A stretch of DNA of 64,000 nucleotides from Massilia sp. PAMC28688 (GTDB lineage Bacteria; Pseudomonadota; Gammaproteobacteria; Burkholderiales; Burkholderiaceae_D), in assembly GCF_019443445.1 (NCBI RefSeq), contig NZ_CP080378.1, forward strand, positions 1,922,001 to 1,986,000, written 5' to 3'. Position numbers and translations under genes: made by a program. Of the stretch, positions 34,522 through 46,339 are shown one piece after another. The first letter of the stretch is position 1; each line of letters begins with the position of its first letter. The notes under the pieces were generated by a model that was given only the letters and a program-made list of their open reading frames with translations, did not search any database and was not told where the DNA came from.

Positions 34522-36897
34522 ATGAAACTTCGCCCTACAGTAGCGCTTGGCTATTCCCTTGCTGCAGCAACAGCGGTTCTCTCCACGGCAGCGTGGGCAC
34601 AGGACACGCGCGCCGCAGATGCCAGCAAGGCCGGCGCGGCGGCAATGTCGGAGCAGATCGAAGTGGTGCGCGTGACGGCGCAAAAGCGCCAGGAAGACCC
34701 CAACAAGGTCGCCATGAGCATTTCGGCCATCAGCGGCGAGTCGCTCCAGGCCCAGCACGTCAATGACTTTACCGACCTCACGCGCGCGATTCCCAATATC
34801 TCGTTTACGGCCGCCAGCGGCAACGGTGGCGCCGGTCCCGGCACCTCCAATATCGAAGTGCGCGGCATCAGCTCGGCGGCTGGCGCCGCCACTGTCGGCA
34901 TTTACCTGGGCGAAGTGTCGCTCACGGTGGGCAATGTGTACACGATGGGCACGGTGGAGCCCAAGTTCTTTGACATTGACCGCGTGGAAGTGCTGCGCGG
35001 CCCGCAGGCCACGCTGTACGGCGCCAGCTCGATGGGCGGCACCATCAAGTTCGTCCCCAACGAGCCGGACCTGAAAGAGCAGGAAATCAGCACCTATGTC
35101 GAAGGCGCAAAGATCAAGGGCGGCAGCGAAAGCTATTCGTCCAACGTGGTGGGCAACATTCCCCTGATTCCCAATGAACTGGCGCTGCGCATTGGCGTGC
35201 AGGCCCAGCGCACGGGCGGCTTCATCGACCAGGTTGATACTGGCGGCAAGGTAATTGCCACCAATATCAACGAAGTGGACGACCAGGAGCTGCGCATGGC
35301 GCTCAAGTGGAAGCCGAGCGCGGCGCTGACGGTGCTGCCATCGCTGTACTACCAGCGCGTGGACGCGCGCGACATTTCGGCCTTCAACCTGGAGCTGCCG
35401 GCCTACCAGGCGCAAAAGCAGGTGCGCGAGCCGTCCATCGACACCCTGCTGACGCCGAACGTGACGGTCAACTGGGACCTGGGCAAAGCCGACCTGCTCT
35501 CCAGCACCAGCTTTTTCCGCCGCAAGTTTGACCGTACCCAGAATGGTTCGGCCTACAACAGCTATTCGCTGTCAACCTTCCTGACCTCGACCGAGGATGG
35601 CGGCACCGCCCCGCCGGAACTGATTGACGCCATTGCCGGCCTGCCCTCGGCCGTCTACCTGAACAACAAGGTGCGCCAACTCTCGCAGGAATTCCGCCTG
35701 ACCTCCAAGCCCTACGACGCCAGCGTGTCGCCTTGGACCTGGATCGGCGGCATGTATTTCTCGAACCAGCACACCAACATCAACGAAAACGATCCGATCT
35801 TCGGCGTCAACGCCACCTTCGCCCGCTTTGGCTTTTCCAGCGAAGACCCGAACATCCTGCCGGATGCGCGGCCGGGCGCTTTTCCGAACGACAATTCGTT
35901 CTCTGGCGCCTTTCATTACAATGAAAAGCAGGCATCGGTCTTCGGCGAGGCCAACTATCACTTCACGCCGACCCTGCATGCCACCGTCGGCGCGCGCTAC
36001 CTGAGGGGCAAGTCCACGCTGGACCAGGCCAACGGCCTGTACCTGGCCGGCGCCGGCAACACCAGCAGTGTCAGCCTGTCGTCGAAAGCGTTCACCCCGA
36101 AGTATGCGATCACCTGGGAAGCAGCGCCCGCCCACACCGTCTATGCCACCGTGGCCAAGGGCTTCCGCCTGGGCGGCTCGAATGTGTTTGTGCCGCCCAC
36201 CACGTGCGGGCCTGACCTGGAAGCCAATGGCATTGACGCCGGCCCCGAAACCTACAGCCCGGACAGCCTGTGGAGCTACGAGCTGGGCAGCAAGTCGCGT
36301 TTCCTCAACAACCGCTTGAGCGTGAACGCCAGCGCCTTCTATGTGAAGTGGAAAAACATCCAGCAGGGCGTGTACTTGCCGACCTGTGCCTACACCTACA
36401 ACGCCAATGCGGGTGACGCGGTGAGCAAGGGCTTTGAATTCGAGATCAAGGGCAAACCCGTGGCTGGCCTGACACTGTCGGCAACGGGCGGCTATGTCCA
36501 GGCCGAGCTGTCCAACGACAAGGGCCTGGAAAACGGCATCGTCGGCGCGGTCAGCGGCGCCCAGATCCAGGGCGTACCCAAGTACAACGCGGCCGTCAAT
36601 GCGATCTACAACTTCGCCGTGTTTGGCGACAAGAGTGCCTTCGTGATGGGTGGCGTGCAGTGGGTAGGCCCAAGCAAGGGTTCGCTCAATCCCGAGCAGA
36701 CCGACTACGAGCGGCCTTCGTACCACACGGCGGACCTGAGCGCTGGTATCGCGTTTGACCATTACAAGTTGAGCCTGTTCGTGAAGAATGCCCTGGATAA
36801 CGATACCGTGATCCAGCGCCCGCAAATCGCATCCATCGTGCAGGGATACCGCGTGGCCCCGCGCAGCATTGGCCTGAGTCTGGCGGCGAAGTTCTAG
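34522..36897 (+). CDS. TonB-dependent outer-membrane receptor
   Basis: The 791-residue protein has a signal peptide (cleavage near TAAWAQ), then a TonB-box-like IEVVRVTAQKR and a plug domain (SNIEVRGISSAA; DIDRVEVLRGPQATLYGASS). A 22-strand-type barrel of about 600 residues ends in aromatic Phe (SIGLSLAAKF). It belongs to the CirA/FyuA-like class that brings siderophores, vitamins or saccharides across the outer membrane using TonB energy. No transporter or catabolic partner is adjacent, so the substrate is unknown. Confidence 0.93.
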   Translation: MKLRPTVALGYSLAAATAVLSTAAWAQDTRAADASKAGAAAMSEQIEVVRVTAQKRQEDPNKVAMSISAISGESLQAQHVNDFTDLTRAIPNISFTAASGNGGAGPGTSNIEVRGISSAAGAATVGIYLGEVSLTVGNVYTMGTVEPKFFDIDRVEVLRGPQATLYGASSMGGTIKFVPNEPDLKEQEISTYVEGAKIKGGSESYSSNVVGNIPLIPNELALRIGVQAQRTGGFIDQVDTGGKVIATNINEVDDQELRMALKWKPSAALTVLPSLYYQRVDARDISAFNLELPAYQAQKQVREPSIDTLLTPNVTVNWDLGKADLLSSTSFFRRKFDRTQNGSAYNSYSLSTFLTSTEDGGTAPPELIDAIAGLPSAVYLNNKVRQLSQEFRLTSKPYDASVSPWTWIGGMYFSNQHTNINENDPIFGVNATFARFGFSSEDPNILPDARPGAFPNDNSFSGAFHYNEKQASVFGEANYHFTPTLHATVGARYLRGKSTLDQANGLYLAGAGNTSSVSLSSKAFTPKYAITWEAAPAHTVYATVAKGFRLGGSNVFVPPTTCGPDLEANGIDAGPETYSPDSLWSYELGSKSRFLNNRLSVNASAFYVKWKNIQQGVYLPTCAYTYNANAGDAVSKGFEFEIKGKPVAGLTLSATGGYVQAELSNDKGLENGIVGAVSGAQIQGVPKYNAAVNAIYNFAVFGDKSAFVMGGVQWVGPSKGSLNPEQTDYERPSYHTADLSAGIAFDHYKLSLFVKNALDNDTVIQRPQIASIVQGYRVAPRSIGLSLAAKF

Positions 36898-37033
36898 GCT
36901 GGAACGCTGGGAAGACGGCGCACCCGCCTTCCCTAAAAAAAATCGTGCGGATTTAACCCCTTCTCCGTCGCCTCTCCGTTTCAGTAAGTGCATAGCAGCA
37001 TTGCTACCCACCCGCACTTACCAGGAGAATGTC

Positions 37034-38830
37034 ATGCATCGTCACCCGGAGCCTGTTGGCTCATCCCCAGTCACCATGTTCATGCGCAATTCGCTGGCGC
37101 TGGCCGCCGGCATGGCCTTGCTGGCCGGCTGTTCGCATCAATCGCCAGGCGAGGTGGCGCAGGCGCCTACTACCGTGGCGCCCCAGGCCACGCAAGACAC
37201 GCAAGACATGCAAGTCACGCCTGTCGCTCCTCCGGTGGCGGAAGCGCTCGCGCCACCGCCAGCGCCTGTGCCGCAAGCCACCGCTGCCAGGCATCAACGG
37301 AACAAGGGTAGGGCCGTCACGGTGGCCGGTAATGCTTACGCGCGGGCGCATGGGGGCTATATGGCCCATTCGTACGCGCTGGTGCCGGCCCAGGCCAACA
37401 AGTTTCCCGAGGGCGATGTGAACGGCTTGAAGCTGGTGGCCGAGCAGCCCATGTCCACCTTCAGCGTCGATGTCGACACCGCCTCTTACGCCTACGTTCG
37501 GCGCCTGCTCAGCGCCGGTACCATGCCGCCGTCCAGTGCCGTGCGGGTGGAGGAAATGGTCAATTACTTCCCGTACAAATACGTCACTCCCACCAACCGC
37601 GCGCAGCCGTTTGAGGTGACCACGGCCGTCATGCCCAATCCGTGGAAGAGCGACACGCAGCTGGTCCACATTGGCGTGCGCGGATTCGATATTGAAGCGG
37701 CTACCCGGCCTCGTGCCAATGTCGTGCTGCTGATCGATGTGTCCGGCTCCATGAGCGGCGACGACCGCCTGACCCTGCTCAAGAAAAGCTTCGCCATGTT
37801 TGCCGCCAGGCTGCGCGCGGACGACCACGTGTCGATTGTGGCGTACGCCGGCGGCGCACAGGTGCTGCTGGAACCGACACCTGGCTCGCAGAAAGACAAG
37901 ATCGTCGGCGTCATCAATGCGCTGCATGCGGGCGGCTCCACGGCCGGGGCCGAAGGGCTGCAGCGCGCCTATGCGCTGGCCCAGCGCAACTTCGACAAGG
38001 CGGCCGTCAACCGTGTGATCCTGGCGACTGATGGCGACTTCAACGTTGGCATCAGCGACCCGAAGGAGCTGGAGAAATACGTGGCGGCCAAGCGGAAATC
38101 GGGCGTCTATCTGTCGATTCTGGGCGTGGGCGACGGCAACCTGAACGACGCCATGATGCAGCGCCTGGCGCAGAGTGGCAACGGCAACGCAGCCTACATC
38201 GACACCCTGATGGAAGCACGCAAGGCACTCAGCGAAGAGCTGGGCTCGACCATGTTCCCGATCGCCAATGATGTGAAGGTGCAGGTGGAATTCAATCCCG
38301 CGCAGGTGGCGGCTTACCGCCTGATCGGCTACGAAACCCGGATGCTGGAAAAGCAGGACTTCAATGACGACAAGGTCGACGCGGGCGACATGGGCGCCGG
38401 TCATACCGTCACGGCGCTGTACGAAATCACGCCGGCCAGCAGCGCGGCCAGGCTGGTTGATCCGCTGCGCTACCAGGCGCCTGCGAATCGGTCGCGGGTC
38501 GGCACCTCGGGCGAACTGTGCCTGGTGAAAGTGCGCTACAAGCTTCCCGGCCAGCCGGACAGCAAGCTGATCCAGCACGTGGTCCAGTCCGGCTCAGCCT
38601 ACACATCGCTGGCAGCGGTGCCTGATGATCAGCGCTTCGCCGTTGCCGTGGCCGCGTTTGGCCAGCGGTTGCGGTCGGAAAAGGAAGTGGGCAACTTCAG
38701 CTACGGAGCGATTGCGGAACTGGCCAATGGCGCCAGGGGAAGCGATGCGGAAGGCTACCGCGCCGAATTCGTCAAGCTGGTGCGCATGGCCGATTCCATG
38801 AGCAAGGTGAGCCAGTTGGGCCAGCCTTAG
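37034..38830 (+). CDS. VWA-domain lipoprotein (YfbK type)
   Basis: The ATG at 37034 has CCAGGAGAAT upstream. The lipobox is LAGC, reached after an unusually long N-region; an ATG at 37076 would give a normal-length signal. A Pro/Gln-rich linker leads to a YfbK-like domain (VDVDTASYAYVRRLLSAG). The von Willebrand A domain has the metal site DVSGSMS, and a C-terminal DUF3520-like part follows (LCLVKVRYKLPG). Such proteins are envelope proteins of unknown role, often near transport or stress genes. The product is 598 residues long and looks complete. Confidence 0.88.
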   Translation: MHRHPEPVGSSPVTMFMRNSLALAAGMALLAGCSHQSPGEVAQAPTTVAPQATQDTQDMQVTPVAPPVAEALAPPPAPVPQATAARHQRNKGRAVTVAGNAYARAHGGYMAHSYALVPAQANKFPEGDVNGLKLVAEQPMSTFSVDVDTASYAYVRRLLSAGTMPPSSAVRVEEMVNYFPYKYVTPTNRAQPFEVTTAVMPNPWKSDTQLVHIGVRGFDIEAATRPRANVVLLIDVSGSMSGDDRLTLLKKSFAMFAARLRADDHVSIVAYAGGAQVLLEPTPGSQKDKIVGVINALHAGGSTAGAEGLQRAYALAQRNFDKAAVNRVILATDGDFNVGISDPKELEKYVAAKRKSGVYLSILGVGDGNLNDAMMQRLAQSGNGNAAYIDTLMEARKALSEELGSTMFPIANDVKVQVEFNPAQVAAYRLIGYETRMLEKQDFNDDKVDAGDMGAGHTVTALYEITPASSAARLVDPLRYQAPANRSRVGTSGELCLVKVRYKLPGQPDSKLIQHVVQSGSAYTSLAAVPDDQRFAVAVAAFGQRLRSEKEVGNFSYGAIAELANGARGSDAEGYRAEFVKLVRMADSMSKVSQLGQP

Positions 38831-38859
38831 GAAAGAGCCGCCCCCGCAAGCTAAGAGGA

Positions 38860-38890
38860 AAATCCCGGCGGCCGATTGGCGCCGGGATTT
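38860..38890. terminator. Perfect 11-bp hairpin after the VWA gene
   Basis: AAATCCCGGCG and CGCCGGGATTT form a perfect stem with a nine-base loop 29 bases after the stop. The terminal A/T tracts make it a plausible terminator for the upstream gene, though the T-run is short. Confidence 0.6.
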
Positions 38891-38967
38891 GCGGGACGGG
38901 CTGACTGCTGATGGGCGTTCAGCACCTATCGCGGTCGTGCTGCTTGACGAATGTATCACGGACTAAT

Positions 38968-39660
38968 ATGCATAAAATTCTTCGTGCCGGCATGGGCAAA
39001 GCGTTCGAAACAGCAATTGGCCGACGCTGGCCAGGATTCGCACTGAACAAATCGTTCAAGATGCGGGGGAAAATGCCCGGAGAGCTGTTCCTGACCTGGA
39101 AACCGTGTGACGACCTGGAACTGGTATTCAGTATTCATCCCAATCCCAAGTCTTACTGGAGCAGCTTCGCGATTGACTTTACTTGGTCGCGCAGCGGTAA
39201 CTTTGACTTCGTGCCAAGCCGCGGGACCTTGCGCGTTTCACCGCCTGAATATGATATTCGCAAGGCTCTCCGACGGGGCATGATCCTTGAAAAGGCGGAT
39301 TTGGGAATGGATGTGCTTTGGCGGGCAGACTGGGGTGTCAAAGAAAACCGGAGCAAGCAAACGTTTAAGAATTTTGACGACAAGTACAACTATCCTTATT
39401 TCCCGTTGAGATCGCCGCTATTCACGTTTGATCCCAACACCCAGGGCCCGGAGGACTACCAGCGTCTCGAGGCGGCCGAAAACGCGATGACGCTTGCAGA
39501 TGCGGTCGCCATGGCAACTCCCGTTGTCGAAGAAATTTGCGACCACATCGCCATGCATATCTGGCCATTTGTGGAGGAGGAATTGATCCCCTACGCTTGC
39601 AGCGAGCCCTTCGTACCCGATGCAAGCGAGCGCGGTGTCGATAAAACCGAAAACCGTTAA
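38968..39660 (+). CDS. Hypothetical protein, 230 residues
   Basis: The start MHKILRAGMGKAFETAIGRR at 38968 is chosen over an upstream in-frame ATG at 38911 that overlaps the hairpin region. The protein is soluble, rich in Trp/Phe/Tyr (YWSSFAIDFTWSRSGNFDF), with a C-terminal helix (VEEICDHIAMHIWPFVEEEL). It resembles small stand-alone cytoplasmic proteins common in accessory DNA. I recognise no family. Composition is lower in GC than upstream genes. Confidence 0.65.
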   Translation: MHKILRAGMGKAFETAIGRRWPGFALNKSFKMRGKMPGELFLTWKPCDDLELVFSIHPNPKSYWSSFAIDFTWSRSGNFDFVPSRGTLRVSPPEYDIRKALRRGMILEKADLGMDVLWRADWGVKENRSKQTFKNFDDKYNYPYFPLRSPLFTFDPNTQGPEDYQRLEAAENAMTLADAVAMATPVVEEICDHIAMHIWPFVEEELIPYACSEPFVPDASERGVDKTENR

Positions 39661-40286
39661 TCTTAACCCCTTCGATTTTTTCTCAATGCAGCAGGCAGCG
39701 CTTCATCCGCCGCGCAAGACCAGGATTAACGGCCCAAATTCGCGATCGTGCTGATGATCGCACCCGCGCAGACATGCTGGGCAATGTCCTTTCACCCGGT
39801 TTCCACTGTCGACAGTGCGCAATCTCTGTTGCAAAGCTACTCCTTGGGCAGCAGTCGTTTTGGCGTCCTACTCAAGCAAGTTCCACTCTTGTCGGACTTG
39901 TTGGTTAGCACTAGCCAGCTCGTTTAGATCGGCGCCCACACTGGTACAGTCGGTTTGCCTGGCCGCTGCGTTCAAGGCAGGAGCAGACAAACGCAAACAA
40001 ACTTCTTCCCCGTCCACATGCTCCACGACCGTAGTTAACGTCCGCTCCGGCAGGTCTCGGCCGTTGGCTTTAGCAATATCAGATTGCTTAACCGCAAAAA
40101 GCCGGAGCGCCACAGACTGACAGCTTCCGCAGCAAAGGCGACCGTGGATTTAAGATCGGAGTGAGGCTTTGATATTGGTGAATAGCTAACGACTTTGCCA
40201 TCGTGCCGCACGTTCTTGCCCTGCGCATTGGGTGGCGCCATGGAAAAGTCTACGAGATCCCGATATTAGAATGCGGGCACGCCTGA
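39661..40286. other. Poorly coding stretch of about 625 bp
   Basis: Apart from the low-confidence frameshifted remnant at 39868-40241, no feature is supported. Composition is mixed and frames are short, as expected of eroded accessory DNA. Confidence 0.4.
39868..40241 (-). pseudogene. Possible frameshifted small gene
   Basis: Two overlapping minus-strand frames look partly coding. One starts at 40241 (MAPPNAQGKNVRHDGKVVSY) and the other ends at 39868 (NELASANQQVRQEWNLLE). Joined by one shift near 40100-40110 they would give a protein of about 120 residues. No family is recognised, and the call is weak. Confidence 0.25.
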
Positions 40287-40754
40287 TCAAGGAACCGCGG
40301 TTTCGGACACGTCGTACCAAATGCCAAGCTTGTCGCCCTGCCATGTCAGCAGGTGAAATAGGTAGGCGCACGACAGCATCATCAGGCCCCCGGCCAGCGC
40401 GGCCTCGCTCATGAAACCGAACAGGCAAAATAGGAAGCCGCTCACGTGCGAGGCGATTTCGATTCTGCGAAAGGCCCTTCGGGTCGGCTGCATAGCGAGG
40501 ACGTTCAAGGAGAAGCAGCACCTTAGCCAAAGCGGCAGATTTCTCCAGTTATGAGAATGTTTGTCGATCATGAATTTCTCCTGTTCCAAGGTTGACACCT
40601 CCACTTCGAGCACGGCAGCGAGACATTTCATAGACTCGACACTGGCCTTGTGGCCGCTTTCGATTCGCTGGATAGTCCGAACATTCAAGCCGGACATCTG
40701 AGCTAATTGCTCTTGGGAAAAATTACGACTAAGACGCAACTGCTTGAGTATCAT
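40287..40754 (-). CDS. XRE-family HTH protein with two-helix membrane tail
   Basis: Residues 1-60 are a Cro/XRE helix-turn-helix (LRLSRNFSQEQLAQMSGLNV RTIQRIE region). The remaining ~95 residues include two hydrophobic helices (VSGFLFCLFGFMSEAALAGG; LMMLSCAYLFHLLTW), like the 2TM domain often joined to such HTHs. A membrane-tethered regulator is suggested. The 155-residue gene is intact and isolated among accessory genes. Confidence 0.8.
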   Translation of the reverse strand: MILKQLRLSRNFSQEQLAQMSGLNVRTIQRIESGHKASVESMKCLAAVLEVEVSTLEQEKFMIDKHSHNWRNLPLWLRCCFSLNVLAMQPTRRAFRRIEIASHVSGFLFCLFGFMSEAALAGGLMMLSCAYLFHLLTWQGDKLGIWYDVSETAVP

Positions 40755-41154
40755 TTATGCGCTCCGATGCTAATGGACTTTGAGTATTCGGGAAGAACAG
40801 TTCTGTCGGTGACGAAATTTGCCCGACTTCTACCCGACAGGAGCTTTTTCCGGCCGGGGAGCGGGGCGTTCTGAGGAAAGAATCAAGACAGGGTGATTCG
40901 ACACGTGCCGTCCTGAAGGAAATTCACCCGCTCTTTGCGTCGCGTCTCCCCTCGACGACCAGCCACCTTGCCGAACCTGGCCGGTTTTGTAGGCATAGCA
41001 AGTTGCCGCACTGGAACGATGACAAGCCGGCACGACATGCAGCTTCCGCCCCCAAGCGGTCGCTTAACACCAAGCATGCGACTGTCTGACGCGCCCCTCC
41101 CCTGAATGAGGAACAGATAATTATTGGCGTAGTTGCTCATCCAGGCTGCAACCA
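40755..41154. other. 400-bp stretch with no supported gene
   Basis: Short overlapping frames on the minus strand lack coding character. The region lies upstream of the XRE gene and downstream of the YdcF-like gene, and may carry the XRE promoter. Confidence 0.45.
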
Positions 41155-41742
41155 CTAGTGCCCCGTCACAAGATAGTGATGATAGAAGTAGAGCTCACGA
41201 AGAAGAAACGGCGCTTGCGTCGAAAAGCTTCGATACCGCGTGGTGGGAGTTGCGGACGTGACTGCCTCTATACCAAGATCGTCAGCCATTCTCTTGGCTC
41301 TTCGGAGATGCAGCGGGTCACTGACGACAATGGCACTGCGGAAGCCGTTCAGGCGCATGATGCCGAGCGCCTCCCCAAGATTTTGATGCGTCGTGCGTGA
41401 CCGGGTTTCCGTGTAAATGTCCGACAAGGGCACGCCGGCCCGCGCGGCGTATTTGGAGGCAACGGTACTTTCGGCATACTGGGTTCCCGGACCCGCTCCT
41501 CCAGTAAAGATGAGTTTGCGGACAAGGCCGCGCCGATAAAGGTCGAGCGCATGACGGATGCGTTCTTCAAATACCGGTGAAGGCGTTGACCCGTAGACGG
41601 CAGCGCCAAGAACGATTGCACAATCCGATCGGGCTGGCAGATCGCGGTCTTTGAATGAAGCGATTGCATACACGCACCAGCATATCCAAAGACTAGCCAG
41701 CGCAAGCAATAAAAGTTTCGGTTTAATGAGGCGGCTTTGCAT
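41155..41742 (-). CDS. YdcF/SanA-like DUF218 membrane protein
   Basis: The 195-residue reading starts MQSRLIKPKLLLLALASLW with one N-terminal membrane helix. The DUF218 domain then follows, with DCAIVLGAAVYG, LIFTGGAGPG, and IVVSDPLHLRRAKRM with the conserved His. This family includes ElyC and SanA, which affect envelope and peptidoglycan precursor metabolism; biochemical activity is unclear. The ribosome site for this start is weak, and an upstream start at 41829 is possible but lacks a signal-like N-terminus. Confidence 0.82.
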   Translation of the reverse strand: MQSRLIKPKLLLLALASLWICWCVYAIASFKDRDLPARSDCAIVLGAAVYGSTPSPVFEERIRHALDLYRRGLVRKLIFTGGAGPGTQYAESTVASKYAARAGVPLSDIYTETRSRTTHQNLGEALGIMRLNGFRSAIVVSDPLHLRRAKRMADDLGIEAVTSATPTTRYRSFSTQAPFLLRELYFYHHYLVTGH

Positions 41743-41983
41743 GCAATTAACGTGAGTGGGTGTCCATCTCGAGGCTACAAAGGATAACCCATGAAGCGTA
41801 GACCGGCATTCTCGACCTGGACGAATCAATGGTTCGATCCGATCACGGCTGACAGCAAACGGGGGCGCGCATACCTACAAACCAGGGTCCGTGTGGCCTT
41901 CAGCAAGCCTAAATCGGCCCCCCAGCGGATACAGAGTTTTAAGCCGAAAATATCACTGACTTTACGACAGGCTACTCTCGCAT

Positions 41984-42409
41984 TTAGCTGCCATTCGTTC
42001 GCAAACGTCTCAAATAGACCGCTAGCAGAGCCGTAAGGTCTTCCGGTGCCTCGTAGAATTCCTTCTCTAGCACGTAGAATCTAGTGCACTCGCTGATCTC
42101 GTCGAGCTTCTCTTGTCGCATGGTCCTATCCACCGGCGGCATAGCCTTGGGGAACTCGGAATTTGCTTCCTCCAACAGACGGGCTGTACGCTCGGCACCT
42201 ATCGCCCTTAGCGCCGGCACCGTCTGGATAGCTAATTCACCGGCAGAATTAAAATAGTATTGGCCGAATCCGCCGTTGTTAACTTCTGCTTCCAGCAACC
42301 AGACACCTACTCCGACCAATTCGTCGGGAAGCAGGGCAGCAGCGCCGTGCTCGTAGTATTTGTTGATCCAAGGGTCAATAATCGTCAAAACGTATTCGAA
42401 ATCATCCAT
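41984..42409 (-). CDS. DMP19/DUF4375-family protein
   Basis: The 141-residue acidic protein contains LLEAEVNNGGFGQYYFNSAG, the hallmark of the DMP19-like family. Family members include a Neisseria DNA mimic that competes for a transcription factor. The high Glu/Asp content is consistent with mimicry, but most members are uncharacterised. It stands alone, with moderate GC. Confidence 0.8.
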   Translation of the reverse strand: MDDFEYVLTIIDPWINKYYEHGAAALLPDELVGVGVWLLEAEVNNGGFGQYYFNSAGELAIQTVPALRAIGAERTARLLEEANSEFPKAMPPVDRTMRQEKLDEISECTRFYVLEKEFYEAPEDLTALLAVYLRRLRTNGS

Positions 42410-42620
42410 TATCAGTATTTTGCTTCAAGCAATCCGGTTGGACCGATGGCGATCTTATAGGTGAGTTACGGCTCCAGGCCCATGCCGCGCCCTGGAGGAA
42501 GGCAGGAACGCAAGAGGTATTCGTATCGTTTCCCCATGTGAAGAATGTCTGATCCCGCGCGTCGCAGTAGCGCAAGCAGACAGAACGAAGTCAGCGAATT
42601 CCTGGAACGTGGTTTTGAAA

Positions 42621-43091
42621 TCAGGAGCATCCGTTGAGGTTGCTGTCCCGCGCGCTTTGCCGACTGCCGGGCACAAAGCGAAGATAGCCGGCGACTTCGG
42701 CTGCGCATCCATCCTGGCGGTCATTGGGATGGAGGCGCCCTTCTTCCACCGGAATCTCGATGAAATCAAAAGGACTGACGCCTTCCAGGCAGGCCGCGTT
42801 GATGCCATATTGATCGGGATGGGAGCGACGCTGATGATGGGTATAGATGCCGCACTTTGAACAGAAGTAGTGCCTGGCTTGCATGGTGTTGAACTGATAG
42901 AGCGTGAGCCATTCTGCGCCGGCGGTGATGTGCAAGTTTTCAAGCGCCGCCGTCACGGCTACCGCACCGCGCATGCGGCACAGGGAGCAGTTGCAGCGGC
43001 GCGCGGTGTTGAGCCCGTCCGTGAGACGGACCACGAACTGTACCGCACCGCAGTGACACCGGCCGTGTAGTGGATTCTTGCTTATATCCAT
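42621..43091 (-). CDS. GFA/CENP-V-family zinc protein
   Basis: The start MDISKNPLHGRCHCGAVQF at 43091 gives 156 residues. Cysteine motifs RCHCGAV, CNCSLC and FCSKCGIY form the two zinc sites of the GFA family, related to glutathione-dependent formaldehyde-activating enzyme. Most GFA proteins have no proven enzymatic role. It is transcribed in the same direction as the hypothetical gene upstream (20 bp apart), possibly as a two-gene unit. Confidence 0.85.
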   Translation of the reverse strand: MDISKNPLHGRCHCGAVQFVVRLTDGLNTARRCNCSLCRMRGAVAVTAALENLHITAGAEWLTLYQFNTMQARHYFCSKCGIYTHHQRRSHPDQYGINAACLEGVSPFDFIEIPVEEGRLHPNDRQDGCAAEVAGYLRFVPGSRQSARDSNLNGCS

Positions 43092-43111
43092 GGTCGTCCT
43101 TTCCAATGCGG

Positions 43112-43594
43112 TCACGGCTCGCCCACGCTGCCGTTGAGTTCCACGAATGCTGCTCCGTCAAAGCGTGCGCCCAGCGTGTGCTCGATGTCCCAGGCTGTTT
43201 CATAGCCGAGTTCAGTCACCGTAACATCATCAATCGGCGCGATCGTGACAAAGACAATCTTTACATGCTGCCAGACCTCTGGCGGAGAGGAGATAAGCGG
43301 AAAGTCGCCTTCGCTTTCATCGATGTCGCCGCGCCGGAACGCATCCAGGCAGGGCGCGTAATGGTCGAATAGCGCTCGTTCGATATGAGGCAGCCACGAC
43401 GGCAGATGGCCCGGCACGGCGCATGCCGCGTCTACCGCAACAGGGTCCGGCGCCTGACGGCTGCCAGGCAGGGCCAGCGTCACGGGCCGGGGCGCCCCCG
43501 CCAGTTGCATTGTGCCTCGCCACATCCCGTGCGAACGGTGGAGTGTTCCCAGCACTGGATGATGAAACGGGTTCGTCTTAAATAATCCAAACAT
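43112..43594 (-). CDS. Hypothetical protein, possibly DUF6985-like
   Basis: The 160-residue soluble protein begins MFGLFKTNPFHHPVLGTLHR and ends with TAWDIEHTLGARFDGAAFVE, an ending that resembles DUF6985-type immunity or housekeeping proteins. Similarity is by eye only. GGAAAG upstream of the ATG supports the start. It precedes the GFA gene on the same strand. Confidence 0.6.
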   Translation of the reverse strand: MFGLFKTNPFHHPVLGTLHRSHGMWRGTMQLAGAPRPVTLALPGSRQAPDPVAVDAACAVPGHLPSWLPHIERALFDHYAPCLDAFRRGDIDESEGDFPLISSPPEVWQHVKIVFVTIAPIDDVTVTELGYETAWDIEHTLGARFDGAAFVELNGSVGEP

Positions 43595-43678
43595 GTCGTT
43601 TTGCTTTCCATGAATGCCGATGGTTGAACAGCTTGGATGCGACCTGATCGATCGCCTTCATCACGCGCGGTGCGCGAA

Positions 43679-46288
<2,610 letters not shown>

Positions 46289-46339
46289 GAACAGCTTCCA
46301 GGCAGTGATGTGTGGCGATACTACCTCAAGACGCCGTGT

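Noticed and set aside
36911..36946. Hairpin after the first TonB receptor gene
   Set aside because: The stem is imperfect and is followed by A rather than T residues on the coding strand.
40883..41155. 90-codon minus-strand frame
   Set aside because: Its product has no protein-like pattern and its coding character is poor.
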